From the NCBI RefSeq assembly GCF_020618415.1, contig NZ_CP085345.1, forward strand, positions 682,001 to 746,000: a stretch of 64,000 nt of DNA, written 5' to 3'. This DNA comes from Cupriavidus sp. MP-37. GTDB lineage: Bacteria; Pseudomonadota; Gammaproteobacteria; Burkholderiales; Burkholderiaceae. The position numbers and the translations under genes are program-made. Below are positions 1 to 8,678 of the stretch, one piece after another. The stretch's first letter is position 1, and every line of letters begins with the position of its first letter. Under the pieces are notes generated by a model, which did not search any database, had not been told where the DNA came from, and saw only the letters and a list, made by a program, of their open reading frames with translations.

Positions 1-646
1 CGGCCTCGACCCGCCGCAACAGCGCGACAGCATCGGCCGTCACGAACGGCCGGACCACCGTCCACGCGCGGCGCATGTCGTCCATCATCGCCGCGATGCG
101 CTCGTCATCGTCATCGGACTGCGCCGCCAGACGGGTCATCAGTTCGAACACACGGTCCTCATCACACCACAGGTCGCGCAACTGGAACGCAACGCGCTCG
201 GCGCCCCGCATCCGCGCTGCCAGATCGGCGTAGCACGGACCGATACCGTTGCCGGTGGTGCCGATCCGTGCGCCATTGCGGCGGTCCGTCAGCACATGAC
301 GGGGCTGAACCAGCGGGCACCGGTCGCTGATTGTCAAGCGCCCTTCCACGCTCATGCCTTGCGCCGCCAGCATCGCGATCTCGGACGCCAGCTGCTGCAA
401 TCCGACCACGCAGCCTGAGCCGATGTAGAGCGCAACGCCGGGGTGCAGCACGCCGGAAGGCACTTGCCGGAGCCGCAGCGCACCGGCAGGCGTTGCAATG
501 GTATGCCCGGCATTGGCCCCGCCGTTAAAGCGCGCAATCACGTCATACCCGGCGGCGAGGTGGTCGACGACCCGGGCCTTGCCCTCGTCCCCATATTGCA
601 GACCCACCAGGACGTCGGCGTAGCCGGCCTTTGTCGCGGCGCCCAT
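1..646 (-). CDS. Adenylosuccinate synthetase (PurA) paralogue, N-terminal part, cut by the window edge
   Basis: Reading the reverse strand from an ATG at 646 gives 215 residues without a stop up to the window edge; the family is about 430 residues long, so half is missing. PurA joins aspartate to IMP using GTP. Family motifs are visible but altered: GDEGKAR at residues 19-25 (usual GDEGKGK), GGANAGHT at 42-49 (usual GGNNAGHT) and GTTGNGIGP at 129-137, where the usual basic residue is Asn. The catalytic Asp (D20) and His (H48) remain, unlike phage PurZ where the Asp is replaced. The start lies 3 bases after the RidA stop codon, so the two genes are probably co-transcribed. The context (RidA, AraC regulator, facing hydrolase) is not purine biosynthesis, so this is likely a specialised paralogue of unknown substrate. 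Family assignment is secure; function is open. Confidence 0.85.
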   Translation of the reverse strand, partial: MGAATKAGYADVLVGLQYGDEGKARVVDHLAAGYDVIARFNGGANAGHTIATPAGALRLRQVPSGVLHPGVALYIGSGCVVGLQQLASEIAMLAAQGMSVEGRLTISDRCPLVQPRHVLTDRRNGARIGTTGNGIGPCYADLAARMRGAERVAFQLRDLWCDEDRVFELMTRLAAQSDDDDERIAAMMDDMRRAWTVVRPFVTADAVALLRRVEA

Positions 647-649
647 CGC

Positions 650-1114
650 CTAGGCGTCCAGCGCAAAGGTTGCCTCGATCTCCACCGGGGCACCTAACGG
701 AAGGCTCGCAACGCCGAGCGCCAAGCGAGCATGGCGCCCCCGCTCGGCAAAGATCCGGTTGAGCAGTTCCGACGCAGCATTGATCACCAGCGGCGCATCG
801 TCGAAACCGGGCTCGGCTGCAACGTAGCCGCCCACGCGCACGATGCCCCGGATCCGCTCGAGATTGCCATCGGTCGCGGCGCACGCCCAGCCCAGCAGAT
901 TGGACAGGCAAAGCCGCGCTGCCGCCTGGGCCGCCTCGACGCTGACCGTGCCGGGCACCTTGCCGATGAACATTGGCTTGCCGTCCTGCAGCGGCAGCTG
1001 GCCTGAGATCGTCAGCAAACCATGGTGCAGCGTGTATGGCACATAGAGCGCCCTGGGCATTTCGGCGGCGGGCAGGACGATGCCTGCCGCCTGGATACGA
1101 TCCATCACTGACAT
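650..1114 (-). CDS. RidA (YjgF/YER057c/UK114) family protein
   Basis: 154 residues. RidA proteins are small trimeric enzymes that hydrolyse reactive enamine/imine intermediates from PLP enzymes; other members act in dedicated catabolic operons. The chain has the family layout: an N-terminal strand region with YVPYTLHHGLLTISGQLP, a central helix with AAQAAARLCLSNLL, and a C-terminal LPLGAPVEIEATFAL strand where the family usually reads LP-x(4)-VEIE. The Arg that binds carboxylate in classical RidA (in an xxNRxFAERGRHAR segment near residue 120) may be present, but this was not checked structurally. The start at 1114 is chosen because a GAGGAG ribosome-binding site lies just upstream. The gene is followed after 3 bases by the PurA paralogue and is probably co-transcribed with it. 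Confidence 0.85.
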   Translation of the reverse strand: MSVMDRIQAAGIVLPAAEMPRALYVPYTLHHGLLTISGQLPLQDGKPMFIGKVPGTVSVEAAQAAARLCLSNLLGWACAATDGNLERIRGIVRVGGYVAAEPGFDDAPLVINAASELLNRIFAERGRHARLALGVASLPLGAPVEIEATFALDA

Positions 1115-1262
1115 ATTCACTCCTCGACTTGGATAAATGCCGACGGAGCGAGCGCGATGCAGGCCATCCGGCGGCCTCCAGACTGTGCCGCACGGTCCTG
1201 CCCCCGGTTCGCGCCTTGACGCCAGTTGCTGTCGCGCAGATGCCAACCCGAAGGGAAGACGC

Positions 1263-2048
1263 CTAATCGCCGGTCCGGTCCCGGAAATACTCGGTGGGCG
1301 TCATGCCAAGCGCCCGCCTGAACATGGCGCTGAATGCGCTTGGACTTTCGTAACCGAGTTGCAGTGCGATGTCGGTGACATGGCAGCCCTCGGCAAGCAG
1401 GCGAACCGCGGCCATCAGGCGGGCCTGCTGCTTCCAGCGGCTGTAGGTCATGCCCGTTTCTTCCGGAAACAGGCGGATGATGGTCCGTTCGCTGGCGCCA
1501 ACCGAGCGGCTCCATGCCTGCACCGAGGTCTCGTCCGAGGGGTCCTCGAGGATCTTCGCGCAGATCTTGCCCAGCCGGGGATCCCTGGGCATCGGCAGAT
1601 GCAGCGGGACCACCGAAAGCGGGCGCAGCTCTTGCAGCAGGAGCTGCACCACCAGGCCATCGCGGCTGCTTTCCTCATATGCCATCGGCATGTGCACGGT
1701 GGCCGAGATAAGCTCGCGCAGCAGCGGCGGCACCGCCACCACGCAACAGCCGTGCAACTCTGCGGGAACGGCATCTTCGCGGACATAGACCGTCCGCATC
1801 TCGACGTCGCCGCACGCCTGCATGGCGTGTTCGACGTTGCTCGGCACCCAGACCGCGCGCTGGGGCGGCACCACCCAGGAGCCAAAGTCGGTGGTGACCA
1901 GGATGGCCCCCACATAGGCATAGATCAGCTGGCCGCGCGGATGGGAATGCGCGGCGATATAGAAGCCATCCTTCAGCTTGCGCGCCATGCCACCAACCGG
2001 CCGGTCTATCGCCTGGTAGTCGTCGCGGTTCTCGCTCTTTCCGTACAT
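1263..2048 (-). CDS. AraC family transcriptional regulator with N-terminal cupin sensor
   Basis: 261 residues from the ATG at 2048; a longer frame runs to 2168 but its extra N-terminus is Arg-rich and not family-like. The N-terminal half is a cupin-like sensing domain (HSHPRGQLIYAYVG near residue 35, then PPQRAVWVP). The C-terminal half holds the two AraC helix-turn-helix motifs, with GASERTIIRLFPEETGM followed by IALQLGYESPSAFSAMFRRALG and the closing TPTEYFR. The AraC cupin subgroup usually activates a neighbouring catabolic or detoxification gene. It lies between the divergent hydrolase gene at 2187 and the ridA-purA-like pair downstream on the same strand, so it could control either. The ligand is unknown. 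Confidence 0.9.
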   Translation of the reverse strand: MYGKSENRDDYQAIDRPVGGMARKLKDGFYIAAHSHPRGQLIYAYVGAILVTTDFGSWVVPPQRAVWVPSNVEHAMQACGDVEMRTVYVREDAVPAELHGCCVVAVPPLLRELISATVHMPMAYEESSRDGLVVQLLLQELRPLSVVPLHLPMPRDPRLGKICAKILEDPSDETSVQAWSRSVGASERTIIRLFPEETGMTYSRWKQQARLMAAVRLLAEGCHVTDIALQLGYESPSAFSAMFRRALGMTPTEYFRDRTGD

Positions 2049-2186
2049 GGCGTCTTTGCGATAGGGGTTGTCATCTGGCGGCGCGCGCAGCAAGACGCGG
2101 ATGCGTATCTTTGGCCGGACGCGACAAGCGTCGCAACGACCCCCACGGAATCGAAGCCTCGATCCCACAGTCCGGAGCCAAATGTA

Positions 2187-3044
2187 ATGTCAGTGTATCG
2201 AAACTTCAATCAGGAAGAACTGGACAAGCAGTACAACGTCAGGGCGGGAATCCCCGGGTTCCAGGACATCTTCAAGCGCTGGGACGACACCAGCGCCGCG
2301 TTCCGTCTCCAGCATCCGGTTAAGCCGGATCTTGCCTATGGCGGGCACGCCAAGCAGTCACTGGACTTCTTCCCCACGGCCAGCCGCGAGCGCCCGCTGC
2401 TGGTCTTCATTCATGGCGGCTACTGGCAATCGCTGGATAAATCCGACTTCAGCTTCGTTGCAGCGCCGTACCTGCAGCGCGATATCAACGTCGCAGTGGT
2501 GAACTACCGCCTCGCGCCGGAGGTGGGCATGGCGGAGATCGTCCGCGACAATCAGGAGGCGGTGGCCTGGCTCTACCGCCATGCTGCCGAACTGGGATTC
2601 GACCCGCACCGCATCTTCGTGTCCGGCCATTCGGCCGGCGGCCATCTCACCGCCACGCTGGCGGGAACGGACTGGGCATCCTTTGACGTACCGGCGGATA
2701 TCCTCAAGGGTGGATGCGCGATCAGCGGCTTGTATGACCTGGAGCCCATCCGGCTGTGCTATCTGAACCAGGTGGTCGGGCTGTCCACGGCGGACGTCGC
2801 CCGCTACAGTCCGGTCCACCATGTCCCCAAAATCAAGCTGCCCATGATCCTGACCGTCGGTGGAGATGAATCGCCGGAGTACCACCGGCTGCAGCGCGAA
2901 TACCAGGCGCTGCTGGGCGAATGCGGCTTCGACGTGCAGGTGGTGGTGCAGGAGCGCGGCCATCATTTCGATGCAGTGGACCTGCTGGGCGACCCCAATG
3001 GCGCCCTGGCGGCCGCGGTGCTACGCATGATCGCCGGCGCCTGA
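2187..3044 (+). CDS. Alpha/beta hydrolase, arylformamidase (kynurenine formamidase)-like
   Basis: 285 residues. The oxyanion-hole motif HGGYW lies at residues 76-80 and the nucleophile elbow GHSAGG at 147-152 (Ser149). Likely acid and base are Asp227 in VGGDES and His259 or His260 in ERGHHFD. This is the layout of the eukaryotic-type kynurenine formamidase/esterase group, which hydrolyses N-formyl or ester bonds. The start at 2187 gives the usual family N-terminus. No signal peptide is seen, so it should be cytoplasmic. It is transcribed away from the AraC gene with 138 bases between them, which suggests AraC control. No kynurenine genes are nearby, so the real substrate may differ. Confidence 0.85.
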   Translation: MSVYRNFNQEELDKQYNVRAGIPGFQDIFKRWDDTSAAFRLQHPVKPDLAYGGHAKQSLDFFPTASRERPLLVFIHGGYWQSLDKSDFSFVAAPYLQRDINVAVVNYRLAPEVGMAEIVRDNQEAVAWLYRHAAELGFDPHRIFVSGHSAGGHLTATLAGTDWASFDVPADILKGGCAISGLYDLEPIRLCYLNQVVGLSTADVARYSPVHHVPKIKLPMILTVGGDESPEYHRLQREYQALLGECGFDVQVVVQERGHHFDAVDLLGDPNGALAAAVLRMIAGA

Positions 3045-3094
3045 CCCATCGGGCGCACGGTCCCAACACCATGCACGGGCGGCGCTTCACGCCT

Positions 3095-3835
3095 TCACGG
3101 CTGCGACAGCGCGAACTCGTAATCCGACGTATCCAGCCGCGACACGCGGTACTCGATGCGCTCGTTCTGGTAGGAGGACGCCACCCGCAGTATCTTCAGC
3201 ATCGCGCTGCCCACCGGAATGCCCAGCAGCTCATGGTCTTCCTGGTCGGCCAGCGCCGCGCGCAGGCGCTCTTCGGTGCGGATGATGTTGATGCCGAAGA
3301 CGTCCTGGTAGAAGTTGTAGAGCGTGTTCGGCCGCTCGCGCAGCAGTTTCTCGGTGAGGGTCTTGAAGCGTTCCGCCGGCACGGTGATGGCATCGATCAT
3401 GACCGGGCGCCCTTCCAGCGACAGCACGTTGGTGAAGCGGAACACGGCGTCGCCGAGCGGCAGCCCCAGCGCCGCGGCTTCTTCCTTGTCCGCTTTGGCG
3501 CGGCGGAACTTTGCCAGCTGCACGGTCGGGAACTCGCGGTAGCCGTCCTGGCGCACGATGCGGAAGAAGCGGAAAAAATGGTCTTCCTGCCGGTGCGTGG
3601 CGACGAAGGTTCCCCGCCCCTGGTGGCGGATCAGGATGTTCTCGGCCACCAGTTCGTCGATGGCCTTGCGCAGTGTGCCGATCGAGACGCCGAAGCGCTC
3701 GATCAGCTTGCGCTCCGACGGAATGACTTCGCCCGGTTTCCACTCGCCCTCGGCAAGGGCGGCCAGGATGGCGTGCTTGACGTCCTTGTACAGCACGCCG
3801 CCGATGGCTGCGCCGGCATCGAATCTGGAACCCAC
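3095..3835 (-). CDS. GntR family regulator with UTRA ligand domain
   Basis: 246 residues. Residues 15-80 form a GntR winged helix (PGEVIPSERKLIERFGVS, then TLRKAIDELVAENILIRHQGRGTFVA), and the rest is a UTRA (HutC-type) ligand-binding domain. It is the last gene of a minus-strand series running suyA-suyB-slcC-comC-bug-gntR, so its most likely role is to sense sulfolactate or a related acid and control that operon. An ACTCATATA motif occurs upstream of this gene (3888) and again before suyA (8618), which fits autoregulation plus operon control. The family call is firm; the ligand is inferred from context. Confidence 0.9.
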   Translation of the reverse strand: MGSRFDAGAAIGGVLYKDVKHAILAALAEGEWKPGEVIPSERKLIERFGVSIGTLRKAIDELVAENILIRHQGRGTFVATHRQEDHFFRFFRIVRQDGYREFPTVQLAKFRRAKADKEEAAALGLPLGDAVFRFTNVLSLEGRPVMIDAITVPAERFKTLTEKLLRERPNTLYNFYQDVFGINIIRTEERLRAALADQEDHELLGIPVGSAMLKILRVASSYQNERIEYRVSRLDTSDYEFALSQP

Positions 3836-3887
3836 GTTAATGTCCTTTGCAACGCCGCCTGCGGGGCGGCCGGCCGATCCATGACTG

Positions 3888-3913
3888 ACTCATATAGATA
3901 AGACGAATCATAC
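3888..3913. promoter_or_regulatory. Candidate operator upstream of gntR
   Basis: An AT-rich patch in GC-rich surroundings, lying 53-78 bases before the gntR start codon. It contains ACTCATATAG and GAATCATAC in imperfect dyad arrangement. The first nine bases (ACTCATATA) also occur at 8618-8626 before suyA, as part of a perfect palindrome. This is a candidate autoregulatory site for the GntR/UTRA protein; no binding data are available. Confidence 0.35.
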
Positions 3914-3990
3914 TAAAGCCGGTCGCCGCTAAAGCCGGTCGCTGAAGCCGCCACGCCAGCCGCTTCCCGTCCTCCCGCCGGGGCGCCGCG

Positions 3991-5013
3991 TCATTCGACC
4001 CGGATGTGCTTTTCCTCGATCAGCCGGGCCCAGCGCGTCACCTCGCCGCTGAAGTAGTCGGCGAAGGGCGTCCCGCCCGCCGCGGGGCTGAAGCCGGCGG
4101 CAACGATGCGTCCGCGCACCGACTCGGCGGCCAGCAGGCGCGCGACCGAGGCGGCCACCTTGTCGACGATCGGCCGGGGCGTGCCGGCCGGCATCATCAG
4201 GCCGGTCCAGTTCTCGACGATCAGGTCCGGATAGCCGGCCTCTGCCACGGTGGGCACGTCGGGCAGCAAAGGATGGCGCTCGCGCGTGGTCACGGCCAGC
4301 GCGCGCAGCTTGCCGCCTTTCACATAGGCGAGCGACTCGGGGAAGTTGGAGAACACCACGTCGATCTGGCCGCCGATCAGGTCGGTCATCGACGGCGCCC
4401 CGCCCTTGTACGGCACATGGGTAAAGCTGGTACGGGTCTGGCTTTCGAACAGCGCCAGCGTCAGGTGCGGCGGCGTGCCGTTGCCGCTCGAGCCGGCGTT
4501 GAGCTTCGACTTCTGCGCGGCGGCGGCCAGGTCTTTCATCGACTTGATCGGCGAACTGGCGGGCACCACCACCATCATCGGCGACGACGCGATGCGGGCC
4601 ACCGGCACCAAGTCTTTCTGCATGCTGAACGGCAGCTTGGGGAACAAGGTCACGTTGGACGCGTGCGTGAGCGTGACCGCCAGCCAGGTGTAGCCGTCGG
4701 GCGGCGCCTTGGCGACCTGCTCGGCGCCGATGTTGGCATTGCCGCCGGGCCGGTTGTCCACCACGATGGGCTTCTTCCACTCTTCGGAGAGCTGGTGGCC
4801 GACCATGCGCGCCATGATGTCGGTCAGGCCGCCGGCCGCGAACGGCACGACATAGCGGATCGGCTTGTTCGGATAATCGGCGGCCGCGGCATCGCTGCCG
4901 CCCTGCGCGGCAGCAGGCCGCGGCGCCAGCGCCGCCAGGGCCGATACAACTGACAAGGCTAGAAGCACGCGGGCCAGCTGACTGCGCGCGCCGCACATCG
5001 AGCGTCGATCCAT
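3991..5013 (-). CDS. Bug/TctC family periplasmic solute-binding protein, sulfonate island
   Basis: 340 residues with a signal peptide (MDRRSM..., hydrophobic LLALSVVSALAALA, cut near AAAQGG). The mature start is YPNKPIRYVVPFAAGG, the hallmark of Bug receptors, with the usual PGGNANIGA and PYKGGAPSMTDLIGGQID segments. Bug proteins bind small carboxylates in the periplasm, often for a tripartite tricarboxylate transporter. The start at 5013 has a GGAGA ribosome-binding site; the longer frame to 5121 overlaps comC and lacks signal-peptide character. No TctA/TctB genes are adjacent, so it is an orphan receptor. Lying between comC and gntR, it may bind sulfolactate or DHPS for signalling or transport; that is inference. 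Confidence 0.88.
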   Translation of the reverse strand: MDRRSMCGARSQLARVLLALSVVSALAALAPRPAAAQGGSDAAAADYPNKPIRYVVPFAAGGLTDIMARMVGHQLSEEWKKPIVVDNRPGGNANIGAEQVAKAPPDGYTWLAVTLTHASNVTLFPKLPFSMQKDLVPVARIASSPMMVVVPASSPIKSMKDLAAAAQKSKLNAGSSGNGTPPHLTLALFESQTRTSFTHVPYKGGAPSMTDLIGGQIDVVFSNFPESLAYVKGGKLRALAVTTRERHPLLPDVPTVAEAGYPDLIVENWTGLMMPAGTPRPIVDKVAASVARLLAAESVRGRIVAAGFSPAAGGTPFADYFSGEVTRWARLIEEKHIRVE

Positions 5014-5069
5014 GGTTTGTCTCCGGTAGTTGTGGTCGGCCCATCTGACGTGGGTCCGTTGTGAGGAAA

Positions 5070-6092
5070 TCAATGCGCCGCGCCAGCCTCCTCGCCCGCG
5101 AGCGATTGCAGTTCGCGCCATAGTCCATCGGGCACTTCGACGCCGCGCGCGGCGGCCTCTGCCTGCGCGGTTTCGCGGCGTGCGCCCGGCACGCGCGTGC
5201 CGGCGTCTTCCAGCATCGCCGCCAGCAGCGCTTCGACCCGCGCGGCGTAGACCTGCGTACCGGCGAAGGCGCCGGGATCCAGCACGAAAAACAGCTGGCC
5301 GATGCGCGGACGGTTGCCCGCATCGCTGAAGAAGGAATCGGCCTCGGCGCCGAACTGCGCGCCGGCCAGCGACGTCACCAGCAGTTCCACCAGCAGCGCC
5401 AGCATCGCGCCCTTGACGCCGCCCGCCGGCAGCATCGAGCCGCGCAGCGCGGCCTGGGCGTCGGTGGTCGGCTGGCCGGCCTCATCCAGCGCCCAGCCGA
5501 GCGGAATCGGCTTGCCCTGCTTCGCCGCTACCATGATCTTGCCGCGCGCGACCTCGGACAGCGACAGGTCGATCACCACCGGCGCATCGCCCTGCCGCGG
5601 GAACACCGCGGCGATGGGGTTGGTGCCGAACAGCGGCCGCCTGCCGCCCCAGGCCGGCATGGCCGCAGGCGAATTGCCCATGGCGATGCCGACCATGCCG
5701 GCGCGCGCCACGGCCTCCAGCGGCAGCGCGGCGGCGCCGAAGTGGTGGCTGTTGGTGACCGCGGCCACGCCGACGCCGGACGCCCGCGCGCGCGCCATGG
5801 CCGCGGCGATGGCCAGGTCGCACGCGGCAAAGGCAAAGCCGCAGCCGGCATCGACCAGCACTGCGCTGGCGCGCGTGGCGTGCACCGCCGGCTCGGCGTT
5901 GCCGTCGACCCGGTCGTGGCGCAAGTGCGCCGCGTACATCGGCACGCGCGACACGCCGTGCGACGGCAGCCCCGCCGCATCGGCGCGCACCAGCGCCGCC
6001 GCCGTCGCCTGCGCCTGCCGCGCGCTGGCCCCGGCACGGCGCAGGCCCGCGGCGGCTACGCGCTCCAGTTCCTGCAACGCAATCCGGCTCAT
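5070..6092 (-). CDS. comC: (R)-sulfolactate dehydrogenase-like enzyme, Ldh_2 family (ComC-type)
   Basis: 340 residues of the malate/L-sulfolactate/lactate dehydrogenase type-2 family, which uses NAD(P)H and is unrelated to classic LDH. Family marks are GLPSHGVSR (residues 41-49), NSHHFGAAALP near 115, GNSPAAMPAWGG, and TNPIAAVFP. ComC interconverts sulfopyruvate and (R)-sulfolactate. The neighbouring slcC product oxidises (S)-sulfolactate to sulfopyruvate, so the pair would invert the S isomer into the R isomer cleaved by SuyAB; this two-enzyme scheme is known from other sulfolactate degraders. The start overlaps the slcC stop by four bases (ATGA), indicating translational coupling. Specificity for sulfolactate rather than malate or lactate rests on context. 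Confidence 0.82.
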   Translation of the reverse strand: MSRIALQELERVAAAGLRRAGASARQAQATAAALVRADAAGLPSHGVSRVPMYAAHLRHDRVDGNAEPAVHATRASAVLVDAGCGFAFAACDLAIAAAMARARASGVGVAAVTNSHHFGAAALPLEAVARAGMVGIAMGNSPAAMPAWGGRRPLFGTNPIAAVFPRQGDAPVVIDLSLSEVARGKIMVAAKQGKPIPLGWALDEAGQPTTDAQAALRGSMLPAGGVKGAMLALLVELLVTSLAGAQFGAEADSFFSDAGNRPRIGQLFFVLDPGAFAGTQVYAARVEALLAAMLEDAGTRVPGARRETAQAEAAARGVEVPDGLWRELQSLAGEEAGAAH

Positions 6093-7027
6093 GGCATCTG
6101 CTCCAGCGACTGGCGCACCTCGCGCGCGATCATCATCGATACGCGCGCATTGGCTTCGCGCGTCACGCCGCCGACATGCGGTGTCAGGATCAGGTTGGGG
6201 ACGCCGCGCAGCGCGCTGTCCGCCGGCAACGGCTCGCTGGCAAACACATCCAGCGCCGCACCGGCCAGGTGCCCGGCCCGCAGCGCGTCGGCCAGCGCCG
6301 CTTCATCGACCACGCCGCCGCGCGCGGTGTTGACCAGCACCGCGCCGGATTTCATCGCCGCCAGGCGGCCGACATCGATCAGGTTACGGGTGGCAGCCGC
6401 CAGCGGCACGTGCAGGCTGACCGCGTCCGCCTGCGCCAGCAGCGCATCGAGCGGCACGCAGGCCACGCCGGTGGCGGACCAGACCGGATCGTCGGGCGCC
6501 AGCATCGGATCGCAGGCGATGACCTCCATGCCGAAGGCGCGGGCCAGCGCCGCGGTCTGGCGGCCGATATCGCCAAACCCGATCAGGCCGAGCGTCTTGC
6601 CGAGCGCCTCCCTGCCCTCCGACAGCCTGGCCCGCGGCCACTCGCCGTCCGCCACCTCGGCGCTGGACAGATAGGCGCCGCGCAGCAGCACGGCAGCCGT
6701 GGTCACCACGTATTCCGCCACCGAGCGCGCATTGGCACCCGCGGCCGGTATCACGCGGATGCCGCGATCGCGGCAGGCGGCGACGTCGATGTTGTCCAGC
6801 CCCACGCCGAGGCGCCCCACCACCCGCAAGGCCGGCGCGCGCGCGAGCAGGGCCGCGTCGACCTGGGTGCGGTTGCGCACCACCAGCGCGTGCGCCCCGT
6901 CCAGGACCTCGAGCAGGTCGGCGCGGCGATCCACCCAGCCCGGCTCGTAGCGCAGGTCGAAGCCCGGGGTCAGCGCCTGCACCGCGGCCGGGTCCATGAA
7001 CTCGCTGATGCAGATGCGCTTCATCAT
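6089..7027 (-). CDS. slcC: (S)-sulfolactate dehydrogenase-like enzyme, D-2-hydroxyacid dehydrogenase fold (SlcC-type)
   Basis: 312 residues, beginning at one of two adjacent ATG codons (7027 or 7024) that overlap the suyB stop. It is a 2-hydroxyacid dehydrogenase of the phosphoglycerate dehydrogenase type. The NAD motif GFGDIG is at residues 150-155, the substrate Arg lies in [10 protein letters not shown], and the catalytic His is in TPHVGGVT near the C-terminus. SlcC oxidises (S)-sulfolactate to 3-sulfopyruvate with NAD. Its position between suyB and comC is the basis for the specific name; the fold alone would allow another 2-hydroxyacid. A much longer frame upstream is only antisense/out-of-frame reading through suyB. 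Confidence 0.83.
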   Translation of the reverse strand: MMKRICISEFMDPAAVQALTPGFDLRYEPGWVDRRADLLEVLDGAHALVVRNRTQVDAALLARAPALRVVGRLGVGLDNIDVAACRDRGIRVIPAAGANARSVAEYVVTTAAVLLRGAYLSSAEVADGEWPRARLSEGREALGKTLGLIGFGDIGRQTAALARAFGMEVIACDPMLAPDDPVWSATGVACVPLDALLAQADAVSLHVPLAAATRNLIDVGRLAAMKSGAVLVNTARGGVVDEAALADALRAGHLAGAALDVFASEPLPADSALRGVPNLILTPHVGGVTREANARVSMMIAREVRQSLEQMP

Positions 7028-8199
7028 GCCGACTCGTGGATGCGGGTCAGCACGAACTCGCGGTGCCCGAGCGCCTCGGCCGCGGTCCAGCGGCCGTTGA
7101 TGGTCGCCAGCATGCATTCCAGCAGCTTGTCGCCGGTCTGGTCCAGGGTCTGCTCGCGCTGCAGCAGGCCCGAGCAGTCGACGTCCATGTGCTCGCTCAT
7201 CAGGCGCACGGTGCGCGGGTTGGCGCACAGCTTGATCACCGGCACGATCGGGTTGCCGATCACGTTGCCCTGCCCGGTCGGGAAGAAGTGGACCACATAG
7301 CCGGCAGCCGCGCACAGCGTGACCATCTCGGCCGCGGCGGAAGACGAGTCCATGAACCACAGGCCCGGATGCGTCGGCGCCTCGGCCTTGTCGAGCACGC
7401 CGTCGACGGTGCACTTCTTGCCGATCTTCTGAATATTGCCCAGCGCCTTCTCTTCGATGGTGGTCAGGCCGCCGGCGATATTGCCCTTGGTCGGCTGCGA
7501 CTCCGACAGGTCCGACGTCTTCCAGCGGTCGATCATGCCCTGGTAGCGCTCGAACATCGCCATGAACTGATGGCGCACCTCGTCGTTGGCGCAGCGTGCC
7601 GCGACGATATGCTCGCCGCCGGTCAGCTCGGAGGTCTCGCCGAACACCAGCGTGGTGCCCAGCGGATGCAGCTTGTCGAAGGCGTTGCCGACGGTGGGGT
7701 TGGCGCCGCAGCCCGAAGTGGTGTCCGACTCGCCGCACTTGGTCGACACCCACAGCTCGTTGATCGGGCACTCGACGCGATGCAGCGCGGTGGCGTACTG
7801 CACGAACTCGCGCGCCGCCTTCGAGGCGCGCATGATGGTGTCGTGGTCGCCATGGCCCTCGATGCCGAAGCCAACCACCGGCTTGCCGGTCTGGGCGATG
7901 CCGTCGACCACCTTCTTGGTCCAGCCTTCCTCGATGCCGATCACCACCACCGCAGCGACGTTGGGGTTGCTGCCGGCGCCGATCAGCGTGCGGAAATGCA
8001 GGTCCAGGTCCGGCCCGAACTGCAGGCGGCCGTACGGGTGGGGAATCGCCATGGTGCCCTTGATGGCGGCGGCGACGGCCTCGGCGGCGGCGTTGGACAG
8101 GTCGTCCAGCGGCAGGATGATGACGTGGTTGCGGACACCGACGCGGCCATTGTCGCGGCGGTAGCCCCAGAAGGTGGTGTTTTGATCGATCACGGACAT
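7024..8199 (-). CDS. suyB: (R)-sulfolactate sulfo-lyase large subunit SuyB (UxaA/GarD family)
   Basis: 391 residues of the altronate/galactarate dehydratase large-domain family. The family signature appears as [22 protein letters not shown] near residue 150, and the start [22 protein letters not shown] matches the N-terminus of the separate large subunit. SuyAB splits (R)-sulfolactate into pyruvate and sulfite and depends on iron. The small subunit gene lies 70 bases upstream on the same strand. Hexuronate enzymes of this family are the main alternative, but adjacency to slcC, comC and hpsN makes the sulfo-lyase call strong. A second, full-length family member, the GarD-like gene at 50.5 kb, is clearly distinct. 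Confidence 0.88.
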   Translation of the reverse strand: MSVIDQNTTFWGYRRDNGRVGVRNHVIILPLDDLSNAAAEAVAAAIKGTMAIPHPYGRLQFGPDLDLHFRTLIGAGSNPNVAAVVVIGIEEGWTKKVVDGIAQTGKPVVGFGIEGHGDHDTIMRASKAAREFVQYATALHRVECPINELWVSTKCGESDTTSGCGANPTVGNAFDKLHPLGTTLVFGETSELTGGEHIVAARCANDEVRHQFMAMFERYQGMIDRWKTSDLSESQPTKGNIAGGLTTIEEKALGNIQKIGKKCTVDGVLDKAEAPTHPGLWFMDSSSAAAEMVTLCAAAGYVVHFFPTGQGNVIGNPIVPVIKLCANPRTVRLMSEHMDVDCSGLLQREQTLDQTGDKLLECMLATINGRWTAAEALGHREFVLTRIHESA

Positions 8200-8269
8200 G
8201 ACGGGATCCTCGAAAGCGGGATGGAAGCGGGTGGAAAGCGTGGGGGGACGCAGGCGCGGCGCGCCTGGC

Positions 8270-8551
8270 TTACCAGCGCTTGGTCTTGATGTTGTGGACG
8301 TGGGCGTGTTCGCCAGCCTTGATCGGGGCGACCACCTTGCCGATGTCGATGCCGTACTTGTAGACCGTCTCGTTCACATCCATGTCGCGCAGCGCCACCT
8401 TGTGGCCGATGGGAATCGGCTGCAGCGCGGTCACCGTCACCACCTTGTCTTCGTCCATGATCCAGGCGTTGAGCTGGGTGCCGGGCTGGATCCCTTCCAC
8501 CACAGCCACCGCGACGGTGTCCCTGGCGTCATGAAGCACTACGTGAATCAT
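8270..8551 (-). CDS. suyA: (R)-sulfolactate sulfo-lyase small subunit SuyA (SAF domain)
   Basis: 93 residues, a stand-alone SAF domain as found at the N-terminus of altronate dehydratase ([17 protein letters not shown], then [16 protein letters not shown] and [23 protein letters not shown]). In the sulfo-lyase it forms the small subunit beside SuyB. The start at 8551 is fixed by a GAGGAG ribosome-binding site just upstream; the longer frame to 8623 has no family match. It is the first gene of the suyA-suyB-slcC-comC-bug-gntR series. A 12-base palindrome lies 69-80 bases before the start codon. Confidence 0.88.
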   Translation of the reverse strand: MIHVVLHDARDTVAVAVVEGIQPGTQLNAWIMDEDKVVTVTALQPIPIGHKVALRDMDVNETVYKYGIDIGKVVAPIKAGEHAHVHNIKTKRW

Positions 8552-8617
8552 CGTTGTCTCCTCTCTGTGGGTCGTGCGTGAAGTCATGTTAGGCGCTGGA
8601 TTCATCCATGTCAACCA

Positions 8618-8631
8618 ACTCATATATATGA
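8618..8631. promoter_or_regulatory. Candidate operator upstream of suyA: ACTCATATATATGA
   Basis: TCATATATATGA at 8620-8631 is a perfect 12-base palindrome in otherwise GC-rich DNA, 69-80 bases before the suyA start codon. Its left part, ACTCATATA, recurs upstream of the gntR gene at 3888. GntR proteins bind short AT-rich dyads of this size, so this is the best candidate site for the GntR/UTRA regulator of the suy operon. An alternative reading is an AT-rich promoter element; the two are not exclusive. Confidence 0.45.
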
Positions 8632-8678
8632 ATTTGGATTGACGTCCTGGCCAGCGCCGGGCGCGTCCCGCCGCGCGG

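Noticed and set aside
1137..2186. A long N-terminal extension of the formamidase-like hydrolase
   Set aside because: The extension is antisense to the AraC gene; the hydrolase family starts at the ATG at 2187.
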